This document shows positions 36,148-45,410 of a DNA stretch of 64,000 nt, in pieces. The number at the start of each line of letters is the position of its first letter. The first letter of the stretch is position 1. The notes below the pieces were generated by a model. The model was not told where the DNA came from. It ran no database searches and saw only the letters and a list, made by a program, of their open reading frames with translations. The stretch is from SAR202 cluster bacterium (GTDB taxonomy: Bacteria > Chloroflexota > Dehalococcoidia > Lucifugimonadales > UBA3495): the NCBI GenBank assembly GCA_013204585.1, contig JABMNL010000038.1, forward strand, positions 21,498-85,497, given 5' to 3'. A program made the position numbers and the translations under genes.

Positions 36148-36993
36148 ATGAACGTTGGAACATCAGTACCACTGCCGGCCTATACCATCGACCCTGCATT
36201 CATGGCCAAGAAGGCCGAGGACCTGGGCTTCGAGTCCATCTGGTACGCCGAGCACGCAGCGGTGCCGGTTCACAGCGACAGCCCCTTCCCCGCCACCGGC
36301 GGCGAGATTCCCTGGACCTACTCCCACTTCACCGACCCTTACATCGCCCTGGCGCGTGCCTCCGGTGCCACCACCAAAATCAGGCTGGGTACTGGCATCA
36401 CATTGATTCCAGAGCGGAACCCACTCCTGTTGGCAAAGGAAATTTCCACCCTCGACCTGTTCAGCGGCGGACGGTTCATGCTTGGCGTCGGCACTGGCTG
36501 GCTCAAGGAAGAAACTGAATTGATGGGCGGCGATTTTGAACACCGCTGGACACAGACCCGCGAAGCCATCGAAGTGATGAAGGAACTTTGGACCAAGGAA
36601 GAGGCCGAGTACCACGGTCGGTACTTCGACTTCCCCTTGGTAAAGTCCTACCCCAAGCCCGCCCAAAAGCCTTACCCGCCCATCATCCTAGGGGGCATGG
36701 CTAAGAACGTGCTGCGCCGGGTTATAGCACACGCCGACGGCTGGATGCCCAACCGCATCACTCCGGCAGAGGTTGACGTGAGCCGCAAGAAGCTGGACGC
36801 CATGGCCGCCGAAGCGGGTCGCGACCCCAAGTCCATCACCATCACGGTTTACGGCCAGGCCCCAGATGGAGACATCGTGAAGTCCCTGCTCAACGCGGGC
36901 GCCGACCGGGTGGTGGTTCGCCCCGAACATGTGGACACCGAAAAAGAAATGGGAGACCAACTAGAGCGCATGGCCGAATCAGTAGGGCTCTAG
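36148..36993 (+). CDS. LLM-class flavin/F420-dependent oxidoreductase
   Basis: A 281-aa luciferase-like monooxygenase-fold TIM barrel. Characteristic strings are KAEDLGFESIWYAEHAAVPV, KIRLGTGITLIPERNP, LDLFSGGRFMLGVGTGWLKEE (G-V-G-x-G-W) and PPIILGGMAKNVLRR. The GTGW/DGW form points to the F420-dependent TIGR03619-like subgroup. It probably oxidises or reduces a small organic compound. GGAG lies nine bases upstream of the ATG. It is followed 34 bases later by MmgE/PrpD on the same strand, a likely operon. Confidence 0.87.
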   Translation: MNVGTSVPLPAYTIDPAFMAKKAEDLGFESIWYAEHAAVPVHSDSPFPATGGEIPWTYSHFTDPYIALARASGATTKIRLGTGITLIPERNPLLLAKEISTLDLFSGGRFMLGVGTGWLKEETELMGGDFEHRWTQTREAIEVMKELWTKEEAEYHGRYFDFPLVKSYPKPAQKPYPPIILGGMAKNVLRRVIAHADGWMPNRITPAEVDVSRKKLDAMAAEAGRDPKSITITVYGQAPDGDIVKSLLNAGADRVVVRPEHVDTEKEMGDQLERMAESVGL

Positions 36994-37027
36994 GCCTTAC
37001 AAGCCCGGCTTAAAGAGGAAATAAGCA

Positions 37028-38401
37028 ATGGACCAGACAACCGAAATGCTGGCGTCTTACGCCTGTAAGCTCAGCTACGAAGACCTGGGGCCCAAGACTG
37101 TGCACCAGGTCAAACGTACTCTGATAGATACGATGGGCTGCGCCATGGGCGGCTATGTCTCAGAACCGGCCAAAATAGCCCGAGGCATGGCCGCGTCGAT
37201 TACCAGCACCGCTCCGGCGCGGGTGTTGGGCACCACTGACTACACCTCGCCAGACATAGCCGGATTCGCCAACGGCGTAATGGTGCGGTACCTGGACTGC
37301 AACGATTCCTACTTTTCACCCGGCGGCGGTCACCCCAGCGACATGATTACCGCCGTGCTCGCCATGGCCGACCCAATGGTTGCCGACGGCCGCACGGTTA
37401 TAACAGCCATCGCCCTGGCCTACGAGGTCTTCTGCCGCCTCTCCGACGAAGTGGTCGCCGGTGACCTGGGCTGGGACCAAGGCATGTTCGGCGTCATCGG
37501 CGCGGCCTGTGGCGCAGGTAAGGTTCTCGGTCTAGACCAAGCACAAATGGGCCACGCCATCTCCCTGGCCGTTGCTCCGTCACTGCCGTTAGGGGTCACG
37601 CGCAGCGGCGAGCTCTCCATGTGGAAGGGCTGCGCCACCGCCGCGGCCACTCGGTCCGCCGTATTCGCCGCCATGCTGGCTGCCGAGGGTATGACCGGGC
37701 CCAACGAGCCCTTTGACGGCAAACGGGGGCTTTGGGAGCAAGCAGTTGGCAAGCCAGTAGAAATTCCAGCGTTTCCTCTAGGCGGCAGCCGAAGCGATGA
37801 CGACCCCTTCCGAATCACCCAAACCATCGTGAAAAGCTACCCATCCCAGATTCACACCCAGTCCCCCATCGGTCTGGCCATCGAACTGCGAAGAGAAGTG
37901 GCGTTGTCTGACATTAAGTCGATTCACATCGACACTTACAAGTCCGCGGCAAGCAGCGCCGCCAGCGAACCTGAGAAATGGGACCCGAAAACTAGGGAGA
38001 CCGCCGACCACTCCATACCTTTCCTGGTGGCAACTGCCCTTCAAGAGGGCGCGGTTGTTCCAGGTACCTTCACTCCCCAAGGGATTGCCGACCCCACCAA
38101 GCGCGAAACCTTGTCCAAGATGACGTTGGTGGAAGACCCAGAATTTACCGCCAAATACCCTGCCCAATACAATTGCCGAATTACCATCACCGACCGGTCT
38201 GGCGGCGTCCACACCGCCCACACGGCCTACTCTAAAGGCCACAATAACAACCCTCTGGACGACCGCGAATTGGAAGGTAAGTTCCGCAATTTCTCCGCTG
38301 GGGTTCTCTCGGACATGCAGTGCGACCAGGTGTTGGACACAATCTGGACGATAGACGAGGCCACCGACATGGATGACCTATTCGACGCCTTGGTGGTGTA
38401 G
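37028..38401 (+). CDS. MmgE/PrpD family protein
   Basis: A 457-aa member of the 2-methylcitrate dehydratase / immune-responsive-gene-1 family. Helical N-terminal features include TLIDTMGCAMGGY and NGVMVRYLDCNDSYF (conserved D-x-x-D), then GGGHPSDMITAVLA. The C-terminal alpha/beta part contains SYPSQIHTQSPIGLAIELR and HSIPFLVATAL. Family members dehydrate or isomerise 2-methylcitrate or related tricarboxylates, but many relatives have unknown substrates. No prpB or prpC is present, so propionate metabolism is not shown. AGAGG precedes ATG. A strong terminator follows. Confidence 0.87.
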   Translation: MDQTTEMLASYACKLSYEDLGPKTVHQVKRTLIDTMGCAMGGYVSEPAKIARGMAASITSTAPARVLGTTDYTSPDIAGFANGVMVRYLDCNDSYFSPGGGHPSDMITAVLAMADPMVADGRTVITAIALAYEVFCRLSDEVVAGDLGWDQGMFGVIGAACGAGKVLGLDQAQMGHAISLAVAPSLPLGVTRSGELSMWKGCATAAATRSAVFAAMLAAEGMTGPNEPFDGKRGLWEQAVGKPVEIPAFPLGGSRSDDDPFRITQTIVKSYPSQIHTQSPIGLAIELRREVALSDIKSIHIDTYKSAASSAASEPEKWDPKTRETADHSIPFLVATALQEGAVVPGTFTPQGIADPTKRETLSKMTLVEDPEFTAKYPAQYNCRITITDRSGGVHTAHTAYSKGHNNNPLDDRELEGKFRNFSAGVLSDMQCDQVLDTIWTIDEATDMDDLFDALVV

Positions 38402-38423
38402 ACCGCGTCCAAACGGAGACCAG

Positions 38424-38464
38424 AACGCCCGGCGGAGAAACTAATCATCCGCCGGGCGTTTTGT
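38424..38464 (+). terminator. Terminator after MmgE/PrpD
   Basis: AACGCCCGGCGGA pairs with TCCGCCGGGCGTT (13 bp) around an 11-base loop and is followed by TTTT. The opposing DUF4242 gene ends just beyond it. Confidence 0.9.
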
Positions 38465-38489
38465 CGTCCAAACTTGCCGTCTAGCCAGA

Positions 38490-38753
38490 TTACGGGGTCA
38501 GGTCCAATGCTTCCACGATTCCGTTGAAGGGCAGACCGGCAGTCTCATTCACGTCCTTCACCAGTCCCTGACTGTCGGACTCGAATAGGCACATGCACCG
38601 GGAGTCGCCGGGAACGAAGGTGCTCCGGATATAGCGGACCGGCTTTCCTTCAGCGGTGAATCTCTGCGACGTCTCGATTGCGGCTTTCTGCGCTCCGGCC
38701 AATTGGTCCATGGTCAGCCCCGTTAGGTCTCTCTCCACCATATAAACAGCCAT
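38490..38753 (-). CDS. DUF4242 family protein (copy 1)
   Basis: An 87-aa ferredoxin-like-fold protein (MAVYMVERDLTGLTMDQLAG) with the family's RYIRSTFVPGDSRCMCLFES motif. Its Cys pair and following acid residues are the conserved core. Related proteins (SCO4226-type) have been described as nickel-binding, but many are uncharacterised. GGAGG upstream selects ATG 38753 over 38768. A second copy lies at 40724 on the same strand, with a TPR/LuxR regulator between them, so the three may act together. Confidence 0.8.
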   Translation of the reverse strand: MAVYMVERDLTGLTMDQLAGAQKAAIETSQRFTAEGKPVRYIRSTFVPGDSRCMCLFESDSQGLVKDVNETAGLPFNGIVEALDLTP

Positions 38754-38870
38754 CTCAGTTCCTCCCATCTAGTTTGTAATTCCGCCGTATCGGCGGTGTA
38801 GATGGATAGTAACCGGGCTGGAAACCCGCGCCATCGGCAGATGTTCCCCTCTTTTGGCTACAGCGGCTTT

Positions 38871-38902
38871 TCCTGACATGGGAATATGTTCCCATGTCAG
38901 GA
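38871..38902. repeat. 14-bp perfect inverted repeat downstream of the LuxR regulator
   Basis: TCCTGACATGGGAA and TTCCCATGTCAGGA are separated by TATG. It lies between the end of the TPR/LuxR gene and the DUF4242 gene. It may be a terminator or operator; T-runs are short. Confidence 0.65.
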
Positions 38903-38946
38903 GTGGACCTAAACGACCAGATGCAGGTGAAGTGGAAACCGGTGAT

Positions 38947-40584
38947 TCACGAGACCAGACCGTTGCGGTTGGCGTAGGCAGCGGCCTCGGTGCGGTTTCC
39001 TGATTTGGTTTTGGTCAAGATGCTGGTTACGTGGTGGGCGACGGTCCGGAGGCTGATAAATAGCTCGTCCGCCACGTCCTGGTTGCTCCGGCCTTGGGCC
39101 ACCAGCCTCAGGACCTCTATCTCTCGCGGAGTTAGTCCGTCCGTCTGCCGTAACGAGGCATCCCCTGAGTCTGCCTCACCCTGCCGCGCGGACAGCCACT
39201 CGGTTGGGGCCAGTTCTTGCGCAGTGGTGAGGTGTTCGTCTGCTTCGGATTCCCGTCCTTGGGCCCTAAGCAACAGGCTGAGATTGTAATGGGTCGCTGG
39301 GTCGCCGGGTTGCAACCGCAGCACCTCCAGGTAATGCCCTTTAGCAGCCGCAAGGTCGCCACGGGTCTGCAACAAGACCGCCAGGTTGTTATGGGCTTCG
39401 GGATACTGGAGCCTGAGGCGAATCGCCTCCTGGTAAGACGCCTCGGCTTCATCCATCCGACCAGCAACCTCGAGGGCGAGGGCAAAGTTGTAATGGGCCT
39501 CGGGGTAGTCGGGACGGATGCGCAGGGCTTCCCGGTAGTGGTCTTGGGCCCGCTCCGCCTGGCCAATATCGTCCAGAAGAATGGCGAAATTGTTGTGCAC
39601 CTCGGCATACTCCGGTCTCAGCCGGAGCGCCTCGGCGAAGTGTTCTTCCGACCGGCTGGCCGCGCCCGCAGCGCGCAGTAAGTTGCCCAAGCCATAATGA
39701 GCGTCCACGTAATCTGGCCGCAGCCGCAACGCCTCCTGATAATGGTCGGCGGCCCCTTTGAGATTCCCTCGGGAGTGCAAGAGCACAGCGTAGTTGTAGT
39801 GCGCCTCTGGATACCATGGTCGAATCTTGATTGCCTGGAGATAATGGTCGGCGGCGCGGCCTTCCTCTCCCTTGGCCCGCATCACCACACCAAGATTATT
39901 GTGGGCTTCCGCGTAGTCGGACCTCATCTCTAGGGCCCGAAGGTAGCAGCCCGTTTCTTCGTCCCCGTTTTCTTGGGCCGTCCCGATGTAACCAACGCCA
40001 GCCAGGAACAGGGTCTCTGCGGTATGCCGTTCTCCGATGATGCCAGGCGCGTTCTGGGCCGAGGGAGTGACACTATAGAGGGTCCTTTGGGGCAGGTGGT
40101 CTCCTTCTAACGTGTGGAGACCGGACTGTTGAAATTCGTACATCGCCAAGTCCGAGGCGTCAAGGACATTCTCTGTGACCAAGAATGTTCCCGCATCCGC
40201 AGCGCCAGCGATGTGCCGGGCCAGATCTATGGAGCGTCCAATCCAGGCGTCGCCGCCGTCCATGCGGGTTGCATCGCCGAAGTGGCAACCAAGGTGTAAT
40301 GGCAGGTCGGGCGGTTGTCCTTGACCGGTAGTCCGGGGTTTCTCGGAGTCCCACCGCTCAATCAGTTTCAAGCTGAACTGCATGGCGGCATCGGCGCTCT
40401 CAAAGATAAAAAGATGCCCGTCGCCCTGAAAATTCCGGTGCAGGCAACCGTGTTGGGACGCCAGCGATTCCGCCAAATACCGGTACTCCGCAATCAGACT
40501 CACTACCACGTCGCGCGGAATTCGGCCCCAGGGAGATGTCTGTCGTCCTAGGTCAGAAAATACAGAGGCGAAATATGAGGCCAT
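38947..40584 (-). CDS. Cyclase-like / TPR / LuxR-type regulator
   Basis: A 545-aa regulator. Residues 1-170 align in layout with class III cyclase domains ([10 protein letters not shown] for the metal Asp, [15 protein letters not shown]). The usual N-x-x-A-R signature is replaced by [10 protein letters not shown], so Asn and Arg are altered and cyclase activity is doubtful. About eight very regular TPRs follow ([13 protein letters not shown] and YREALRLRP-type units, 200-470). The C-terminus is a LuxR HTH ([20 protein letters not shown], about 480-540). It would be a DNA-binding regulator whose TPR region senses partners. DUF4242 genes flank it. Confidence 0.83.
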   Translation of the reverse strand: MASYFASVFSDLGRQTSPWGRIPRDVVVSLIAEYRYLAESLASQHGCLHRNFQGDGHLFIFESADAAMQFSLKLIERWDSEKPRTTGQGQPPDLPLHLGCHFGDATRMDGGDAWIGRSIDLARHIAGAADAGTFLVTENVLDASDLAMYEFQQSGLHTLEGDHLPQRTLYSVTPSAQNAPGIIGERHTAETLFLAGVGYIGTAQENGDEETGCYLRALEMRSDYAEAHNNLGVVMRAKGEEGRAADHYLQAIKIRPWYPEAHYNYAVLLHSRGNLKGAADHYQEALRLRPDYVDAHYGLGNLLRAAGAASRSEEHFAEALRLRPEYAEVHNNFAILLDDIGQAERAQDHYREALRIRPDYPEAHYNFALALEVAGRMDEAEASYQEAIRLRLQYPEAHNNLAVLLQTRGDLAAAKGHYLEVLRLQPGDPATHYNLSLLLRAQGRESEADEHLTTAQELAPTEWLSARQGEADSGDASLRQTDGLTPREIEVLRLVAQGRSNQDVADELFISLRTVAHHVTSILTKTKSGNRTEAAAYANRNGLVS

Positions 40585-40723
40585 ATGTTGCCCCTTGAAT
40601 GGCTAGTAAGCAGGACTGGCAGGGGAGTTCCCGAGGGTTTTAGACAGGAGTCCTAGACGGGTATTTCAAACGGGTGTTTCAATAGGGACTGTCTATCGGC
40701 GCGATTCGGCCCCTTGCGGGGAC

Positions 40724-40999
40724 CTAAGTAATCTCTTCCGTGGTGATGGACAGCGCCTCGGAAATGCTTTCGACGGGCAACTCGGCCCTCTGGTTGGCCA
40801 GCAATACCGAGTCCGGGTTCTCGCCCTCGAAAAGACAGTAGCACTTGTCTTCACCTGGGATAAAGATTGAGCGCATATACCGGACAGGCGTGCCCTCCCG
40901 GGTCATCTCGAACGTGGTCTGTTTAGCCCGCTTGGCCGCGGCCGCGACCTGTTCGCCGGTGAAGTTGGGCAGATGCCGTTCCACTACATATTGGGGCAT
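40724..40999 (-). CDS. DUF4242 family protein (copy 2)
   Basis: A 91-aa paralogue of the protein at 38490-38753. It starts MPQYVVERHLPNFTGEQVAA and carries RYMRSIFIPGEDKCYCLFEG, with the same Cys-x-Cys core. The two differ through most of the sequence, so the duplication is not recent. It is upstream of the TPR/LuxR gene on the same strand and may be co-transcribed with it. Biochemical role unknown; metal binding is possible. Confidence 0.8.
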   Translation of the reverse strand: MPQYVVERHLPNFTGEQVAAAAKRAKQTTFEMTREGTPVRYMRSIFIPGEDKCYCLFEGENPDSVLLANQRAELPVESISEALSITTEEIT

Positions 41000-41233
41000 T
41001 CCGGGCCTCGCTTACCGAATCCGCTGTACAAGTCTAGAGTCTGTGGAGTATAGATGGGCCGATTGCGCCAGTCAATCAAGGAAACCGGCCCGGATGCCCA
41101 ACTGGCCATGCTATAATCCGGGCGGCTTCAAACAACTGTTTCAGGTAGTTTTCACGCCTAGATTCCCGATATTAACGTAAATACTATCCGGCCTGATGGA
41201 CAGCCTCCGCGATGGCCGGACTTTTGGACTTCA

Positions 41234-42073
41234 ATGAGCACCTACGGCAGCGCTGATTTCCGAACCCTGTTCACCCAGACCATCCACAAACCCGAAGAGG
41301 ACCTACAACTGGACTTGGCGGCCCTGTACATTGCCGGAGAAGAGTATCCAGAGATTGACGTCGCCTCACACCTGGCGGAGCTGGACTCATTTGCCGCGCA
41401 GATATCCCAATCGGTGGGGGAGGAAACCGCTCCCGCCGACCTGGCACGAGCCATTGCCGCTTATCTATTCGACGAAGTTAGGTTCCACGGCAACTCCGAC
41501 GATTACTACAACCCCGATAACAGCTTTCTCAACCGCGTCCTAGCAACGCGCACGGGGATACCCATTGCCCTATCTCTGGTTTTTCTCGAGGTGGCACGCC
41601 GCCTGGGCCTCCGCTGCTCCGGTGTAGGTTTGCCGGGTCACTTCATCGTCGGACTAGACGACTTGGGAGAGTACTTGGACCCCTTCAATGCAGGTACGAT
41701 TCTTTCGATTTCAGACTGCCACAACCTGGTACGGAGAATGTCGGCAGGGGAAATGGAATGGACTGACGAATTTCTAACCCCGTGCACCAAATACGACATT
41801 CTGTTCCGCATGCTGAACAACCTGAAAGCTATCCACATGCAGGCCAAGGAGTTCGCCAAGGCCGTAGGCGACATCCAGCGAATGACAATCATCAGTCCGG
41901 GCCTGCCGTCGCTGTACCAAGAGCAGGCATGGTGCCACGCCGAGCAGCAGGAGTTCCGGCTGGCCATCGCAACCCTGGAAACCTACCTGGACACGGCCAA
42001 CAATCCTAATGACGCCCAGCGGGTCAAATCGCAGATTGACGGACTCTGGGCCTCCCTCAGTAAACTCAACTAA
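41234..42073 (+). CDS. SirB1-family transglutaminase-like/TPR protein
   Basis: A 279-aa protein of the SirB1/UPF0162 family. The transglutaminase-like core contains NSFLNRVLATRTGIPIALS, RRLGLRCSGVGLPGHFIVG (Cys, His) and EYLDPFNAG (Asp), so the triad-like residues are present. The C-terminal 90 residues form TPR-like helices (PGLPSLYQEQAWCHAEQQEF). Function in bacteria is poorly known. It precedes the ECF sigma factor, with TATAAT-like sequence (42110s) in the gap, so the sigma gene probably has its own promoter. Confidence 0.85.
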   Translation: MSTYGSADFRTLFTQTIHKPEEDLQLDLAALYIAGEEYPEIDVASHLAELDSFAAQISQSVGEETAPADLARAIAAYLFDEVRFHGNSDDYYNPDNSFLNRVLATRTGIPIALSLVFLEVARRLGLRCSGVGLPGHFIVGLDDLGEYLDPFNAGTILSISDCHNLVRRMSAGEMEWTDEFLTPCTKYDILFRMLNNLKAIHMQAKEFAKAVGDIQRMTIISPGLPSLYQEQAWCHAEQQEFRLAIATLETYLDTANNPNDAQRVKSQIDGLWASLSKLN

Positions 42074-42184
42074 CTGCCCCATGACCAAATCCAACTGGGC
42101 ATTCCCACCGTATATAATTATGGACATGAAATTCATGTCTACCGATTGTCTTGGACTCGGTTGCCTTAAAGTCGGGAGAGCCCT

Positions 42185-42760
42185 GTGGTCGACTACGAGT
42201 CATTAGACGACCACCAAATAATGCAGCGGGTCTCCCAGGCGGACAAGGACGCTCTTGAGGCCCTGTACACCAGGTATCGCACTCAGGTGTACTCCCTGGC
42301 TATGTTTATGCTAAAACAACCGGCTTTGGCGGAAGAGGCCACCCAGGATATATTCCTGAACGTCTGGTTAAAGGCCTCGAGTTTCAACGCGGAGCGCGGT
42401 CAGCCGAAGGCCTGGATTATGAGCGTGGCCCACCACAAGGTTGTGGACGTAATCCGGTCACGGCGGCGGACAATAGTTAATACGGACCCAGCCGACTACG
42501 AGACATTAGACCTGCTGCCCGCTGACGGCGCTTCCACCGAGCAACAGGTAGAGCAGACCTTGGAGCGCGAACGAATCATGCGGGCGTTGAAAACCGTGCC
42601 GGAGTCACAGCGTGAGGTAATCATGCTGGCTTACTTCGAGGGATATACACAATCTGAAATGGCCGAGAAATTAGACCAACCTTTGGGTACGATAAAGACC
42701 CGAGTGCGGCTGGCGATGCAAAAGCTGCGGACAGCATTGGAAAACGATGGCGACGAATAA
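42185..42760 (+). CDS. ECF-type RNA polymerase sigma factor
   Basis: A 191-aa sigma-70 family protein. Region 2 contains YTRYRTQVYSLAMFMLKQP and AEEATQDIFLNVWLKA (-10 recognition, core binding). Region 4 contains VPESQREVIMLAYFEGYTQS and GTIKTRVRLAMQKLR (-35 HTH). The layout resembles the SigK/ECF19-like group. GTG 42185 with GGGAG upstream is the start. It overlaps the anti-sigma gene by 14 bases, giving coupled synthesis of sigma and inhibitor. Confidence 0.92.
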   Translation: MVDYESLDDHQIMQRVSQADKDALEALYTRYRTQVYSLAMFMLKQPALAEEATQDIFLNVWLKASSFNAERGQPKAWIMSVAHHKVVDVIRSRRRTIVNTDPADYETLDLLPADGASTEQQVEQTLERERIMRALKTVPESQREVIMLAYFEGYTQSEMAEKLDQPLGTIKTRVRLAMQKLRTALENDGDE

Positions 42761-43691
42761 TCAAATAGACCGACCTGGGGACTCCGTCCATCCAGAAGAT
42801 ATGCTCGAAGCGTTCGCCCTGGACGCCCTGAACATGGACGAGGAAGAACTTGTCATAGACCATTTGGACGGCTGCGACCAGTGCAGCGACGTAGTCCATC
42901 AATACCAAGCAGCTGTCGTCCTATTGGCCCAGTCCGTGCCTACAGAAGAGCCGCCATCGGCCTTACGGGCGCGGCTTATGCAGGCTGTCTCGCGGGCGGA
43001 ACCTAAGGCCCCAGCACCTCCCAAACCGCAATTGGTACCATCATTTGGTGATCGGCTGGCCGACAGTCGGCTAATTCGGGTAATGATTCCGGTGGTCGCT
43101 TCAACCGCCATGGTGTTAGTAGTCATGGCAGTTGCTATGAATGTGCGCATCTCTAGCCAAGTTGGCGACCTACAACAGGAAAACGCCACGCTACGAGCAA
43201 ACCTGGATGCCAACGTCGCCACTGTCACTGCCCAGATGAACGACGCCGCCAATGTCGGGTCGGAAGTCATGGACACCGTGTCTAGTCTCCAACAGGCCAG
43301 TTTTGAAATGGCCCAACCGAACAATATGTCCCTTGAACTGCGGTCTCCCTTCGCAGAAAGCCGCTCCCAAGGTATCTTGTTGGTGAGCAGCGACGGCAAC
43401 CGCGGGGTAATCATGGTGGCAGGCATGGACTCGCCCAGCCTCTCGACCGATTACCAAGTGTGGCTGATGCGCGGTGAAGACAAGATGTGGGCCGGGCAAG
43501 TCAGTGTCGACTCCCAGGGTCGGGGCACAGTCTCATTGCAGCTACCGGAACCGATTATGCATTTTGAAAAAGTGGAACTGACCACCAGCGCCGACCCAAA
43601 TGCTTCTCAAGCCAAGACCGACATGGTGCTGCAAGGAAACCTGGTGTCGATGAACACGCCTCGACTGGTGTCTTACGCCCCCTGGCGGTAA
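42747..43691 (+). CDS. Anti-sigma factor, RskA-like, with zinc-binding (ZAS) domain
   Basis: A 314-aa partner of the preceding sigma factor. The cytoplasmic N-terminus bears VIDHLDGCDQCSDVV (H-x3-C-x2-C), the zinc anti-sigma motif. One membrane helix is at about 112-133 (VVASTAMVLVVMAVAM). The extracytoplasmic C-terminus is an RskA-type beta domain (TDYQVWLMRGEDKMWAGQ). Such proteins hold the sigma factor until regulated proteolysis; the signal is unknown. Overlap with the sigma gene supports the pairing. Confidence 0.9.
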   Translation: MATNNQIDRPGDSVHPEDMLEAFALDALNMDEEELVIDHLDGCDQCSDVVHQYQAAVVLLAQSVPTEEPPSALRARLMQAVSRAEPKAPAPPKPQLVPSFGDRLADSRLIRVMIPVVASTAMVLVVMAVAMNVRISSQVGDLQQENATLRANLDANVATVTAQMNDAANVGSEVMDTVSSLQQASFEMAQPNNMSLELRSPFAESRSQGILLVSSDGNRGVIMVAGMDSPSLSTDYQVWLMRGEDKMWAGQVSVDSQGRGTVSLQLPEPIMHFEKVELTTSADPNASQAKTDMVLQGNLVSMNTPRLVSYAPWR

Positions 43692-43776
43692 CACCCTCAA
43701 CACTTTAGTCCAAAATCCTCAGGCTAGCCTTCTTGGGTACCGATTCAACGGGCTGGTATACTCCGCGCAACCTCTA

Positions 43777-43944
43777 GTGGATGATGTGGTGCGCGTGTTG
43801 ATTAAACCAACTTCGGATAAGTCCTACGAACTGAACTGTGAAATCTGCGGCTTTACGATGATTGAGCACAGTTGCAAGATAAAATGCCCCAACTGCGGGT
43901 TCACCCGCGACTGCTCAGACCCTTATCGCCAGTCTGCGTCCTAG
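43777..43944 (+). CDS. Small zinc-ribbon protein
   Basis: This ~55-residue ORF is too short for the ORF track. It reads LNCEICGFTMIEHSCKIKCP then NCGFTRDCSDPY, with CxxC-x(n)-CxxC plus further Cys, a rubredoxin-like zinc knuckle. The start is uncertain: in-frame GTGs lie at 43777, 43786, 43789 and 43795. TATACT at 43757-43762 suggests a short-leader transcript beginning near 43769. The stop overlaps the 3' end of thyX by four bases. Conserved Cys spacing argues that it is real; function unknown. Confidence 0.65.
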   Translation: MDDVVRVLIKPTSDKSYELNCEICGFTMIEHSCKIKCPNCGFTRDCSDPYRQSAS

Positions 43945-45410
43945 TCTTCGGTCGAGTGGGGCCACCACTCTGGATAATTCCGAAGCTTCAAATGGCGGAA
44001 CAACTGGGGCTGGACCTCCACCGCTAGACGCAACGCTTCGCTTATCGGCTCCCTAATCGAGAAGTGGGCTTCCTCTGAGGTCCGCATCTTGAACAGATGG
44101 TAGCACTCCCGCAGGTTGAACTTACTGACCACCCGCCGGTTATGGGCGTGGGTCACCAGGTATTGGGCCGCCAGGGGCGAAACTTCTTGCACCTTCCAGT
44201 AGGCTTCTTCCGCCGGGCGCACCGTCGCTTCGAACTCTGCCGCCAATCCCGCGTCGGCCACCACGGAAGGAATGCGATAGCCGTGAACCACCGTCAAAGG
44301 CTGAGGCAGGTAGGACATCATCCGGTGCCGCTTGAACTCACGGTAAGCGCCGTAATCCATCATGAACTCGAAGCTGTAGTCCATAACCTCAAACTCCCGC
44401 AACGGAGCGTCGTGTGGGCCTAGGCCAGCCGTGCACTCGGCAATTATCGCCTGCCTAGACTCTGGCCCCAAATTATTCACCCGCTCCCAGACCTGGTCAT
44501 AAGACAGGTTCGAATGGCGATAAAGCAGCGCCGTCGCCAATTTCTCCTCGCCCTTCCGGTCCCAATGCACCAGCCTTACTTCAGGCGCGTTGTCCCCTGA
44601 CACTGCCGCCGCTACAGCCGGTTCTTCGGGCGGGAAACCATACTTGCGGGACAAATCTAGTTGCTGCCCAGACGCGCCCGCCAGATATTCATTCTTGTCG
44701 GCGTATTTGATGAGCGTCGGAATGATTTTCCGGCCCTCATTTCTCACTTCGTCGCCCAAGAGCCGTTCCTCAATCAGTGCCGAGGACACCAGCTTGGAGA
44801 TGGCGTGTTCCAGGGTGCGTGCGTTGGCTGTGACTCCCACGTTGGTCAGGGTCGCCGCCGGCAAAACTGCCCGGCAATGGTCGGTGGCAACCCGTCGCAG
44901 CCGCATGTTGTAAGCCCCATCGCGTTCACTCACGATTCGGGGTGTTGTTTCTTTCAGGTGCTCGATGCAGCCGTCCATCAGCTTCATGTAGCCTTGGAAT
45001 AGACCCTGACAGGCAGCGTCGTATTCTTTCTTGAGGGCTGGATGATTTGCCAGTTCCTCGGGGACGTAGTAATAGTCTTCCGGCATCACCTGGTAGCGGG
45101 ACGACTTTTCGGTGTAGGAGGCCAGCCGGTTGTCTTCCAAGGTGTCGCAGGCCAACCGAGACACGTTCTCCACTGCCATGTGCACCACCGCATGCTCGGC
45201 AACCGAGGCGTGGCCGTAGCCAAGCACCCAACGCTCGTTGAAGGCAGCGGCCTTCTCCAGGCTCACCTGCTCGGCGATCTCGTCGAAAGCCTCTGGGCGA
45301 CGGGAGGTCATGGCGAAGGCCACGGCAATCTGCTCTTCGCTCAATTCGTGGGCGTCCATGGGGTAAACGCGTCTGGGGTAAAGCTGTTCGGATGTCTCGC
45401 TATCGGTCAT
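43941..45410 (-). CDS. thyX: FAD-dependent thymidylate synthase, long tandem-ThyX form
   Basis: A 489-aa protein, about twice the usual ThyX length. Each half resembles a ThyX unit. The first has WVLGYGHASVAEHAVVHMAV and DNRLASYTEKSSRYQ with a degenerate ThyX motif. The second has FKRHRMMSYLPQPL (the R-H-R-x7-S signature region, partly kept) and RVVSKFNLRECYHLFKMRTS. ThyX makes dTMP from dUMP using methylene-tetrahydrofolate and FAD, normally as a homotetramer, so a fused double unit could assemble as a dimer. Alternatively one half may be non-catalytic and this may be a ThyX-like protein of other function. No classical thyA is in the window. Confidence 0.8.
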   Translation of the reverse strand: MTDSETSEQLYPRRVYPMDAHELSEEQIAVAFAMTSRRPEAFDEIAEQVSLEKAAAFNERWVLGYGHASVAEHAVVHMAVENVSRLACDTLEDNRLASYTEKSSRYQVMPEDYYYVPEELANHPALKKEYDAACQGLFQGYMKLMDGCIEHLKETTPRIVSERDGAYNMRLRRVATDHCRAVLPAATLTNVGVTANARTLEHAISKLVSSALIEERLLGDEVRNEGRKIIPTLIKYADKNEYLAGASGQQLDLSRKYGFPPEEPAVAAAVSGDNAPEVRLVHWDRKGEEKLATALLYRHSNLSYDQVWERVNNLGPESRQAIIAECTAGLGPHDAPLREFEVMDYSFEFMMDYGAYREFKRHRMMSYLPQPLTVVHGYRIPSVVADAGLAAEFEATVRPAEEAYWKVQEVSPLAAQYLVTHAHNRRVVSKFNLRECYHLFKMRTSEEAHFSIREPISEALRLAVEVQPQLFRHLKLRNYPEWWPHSTED

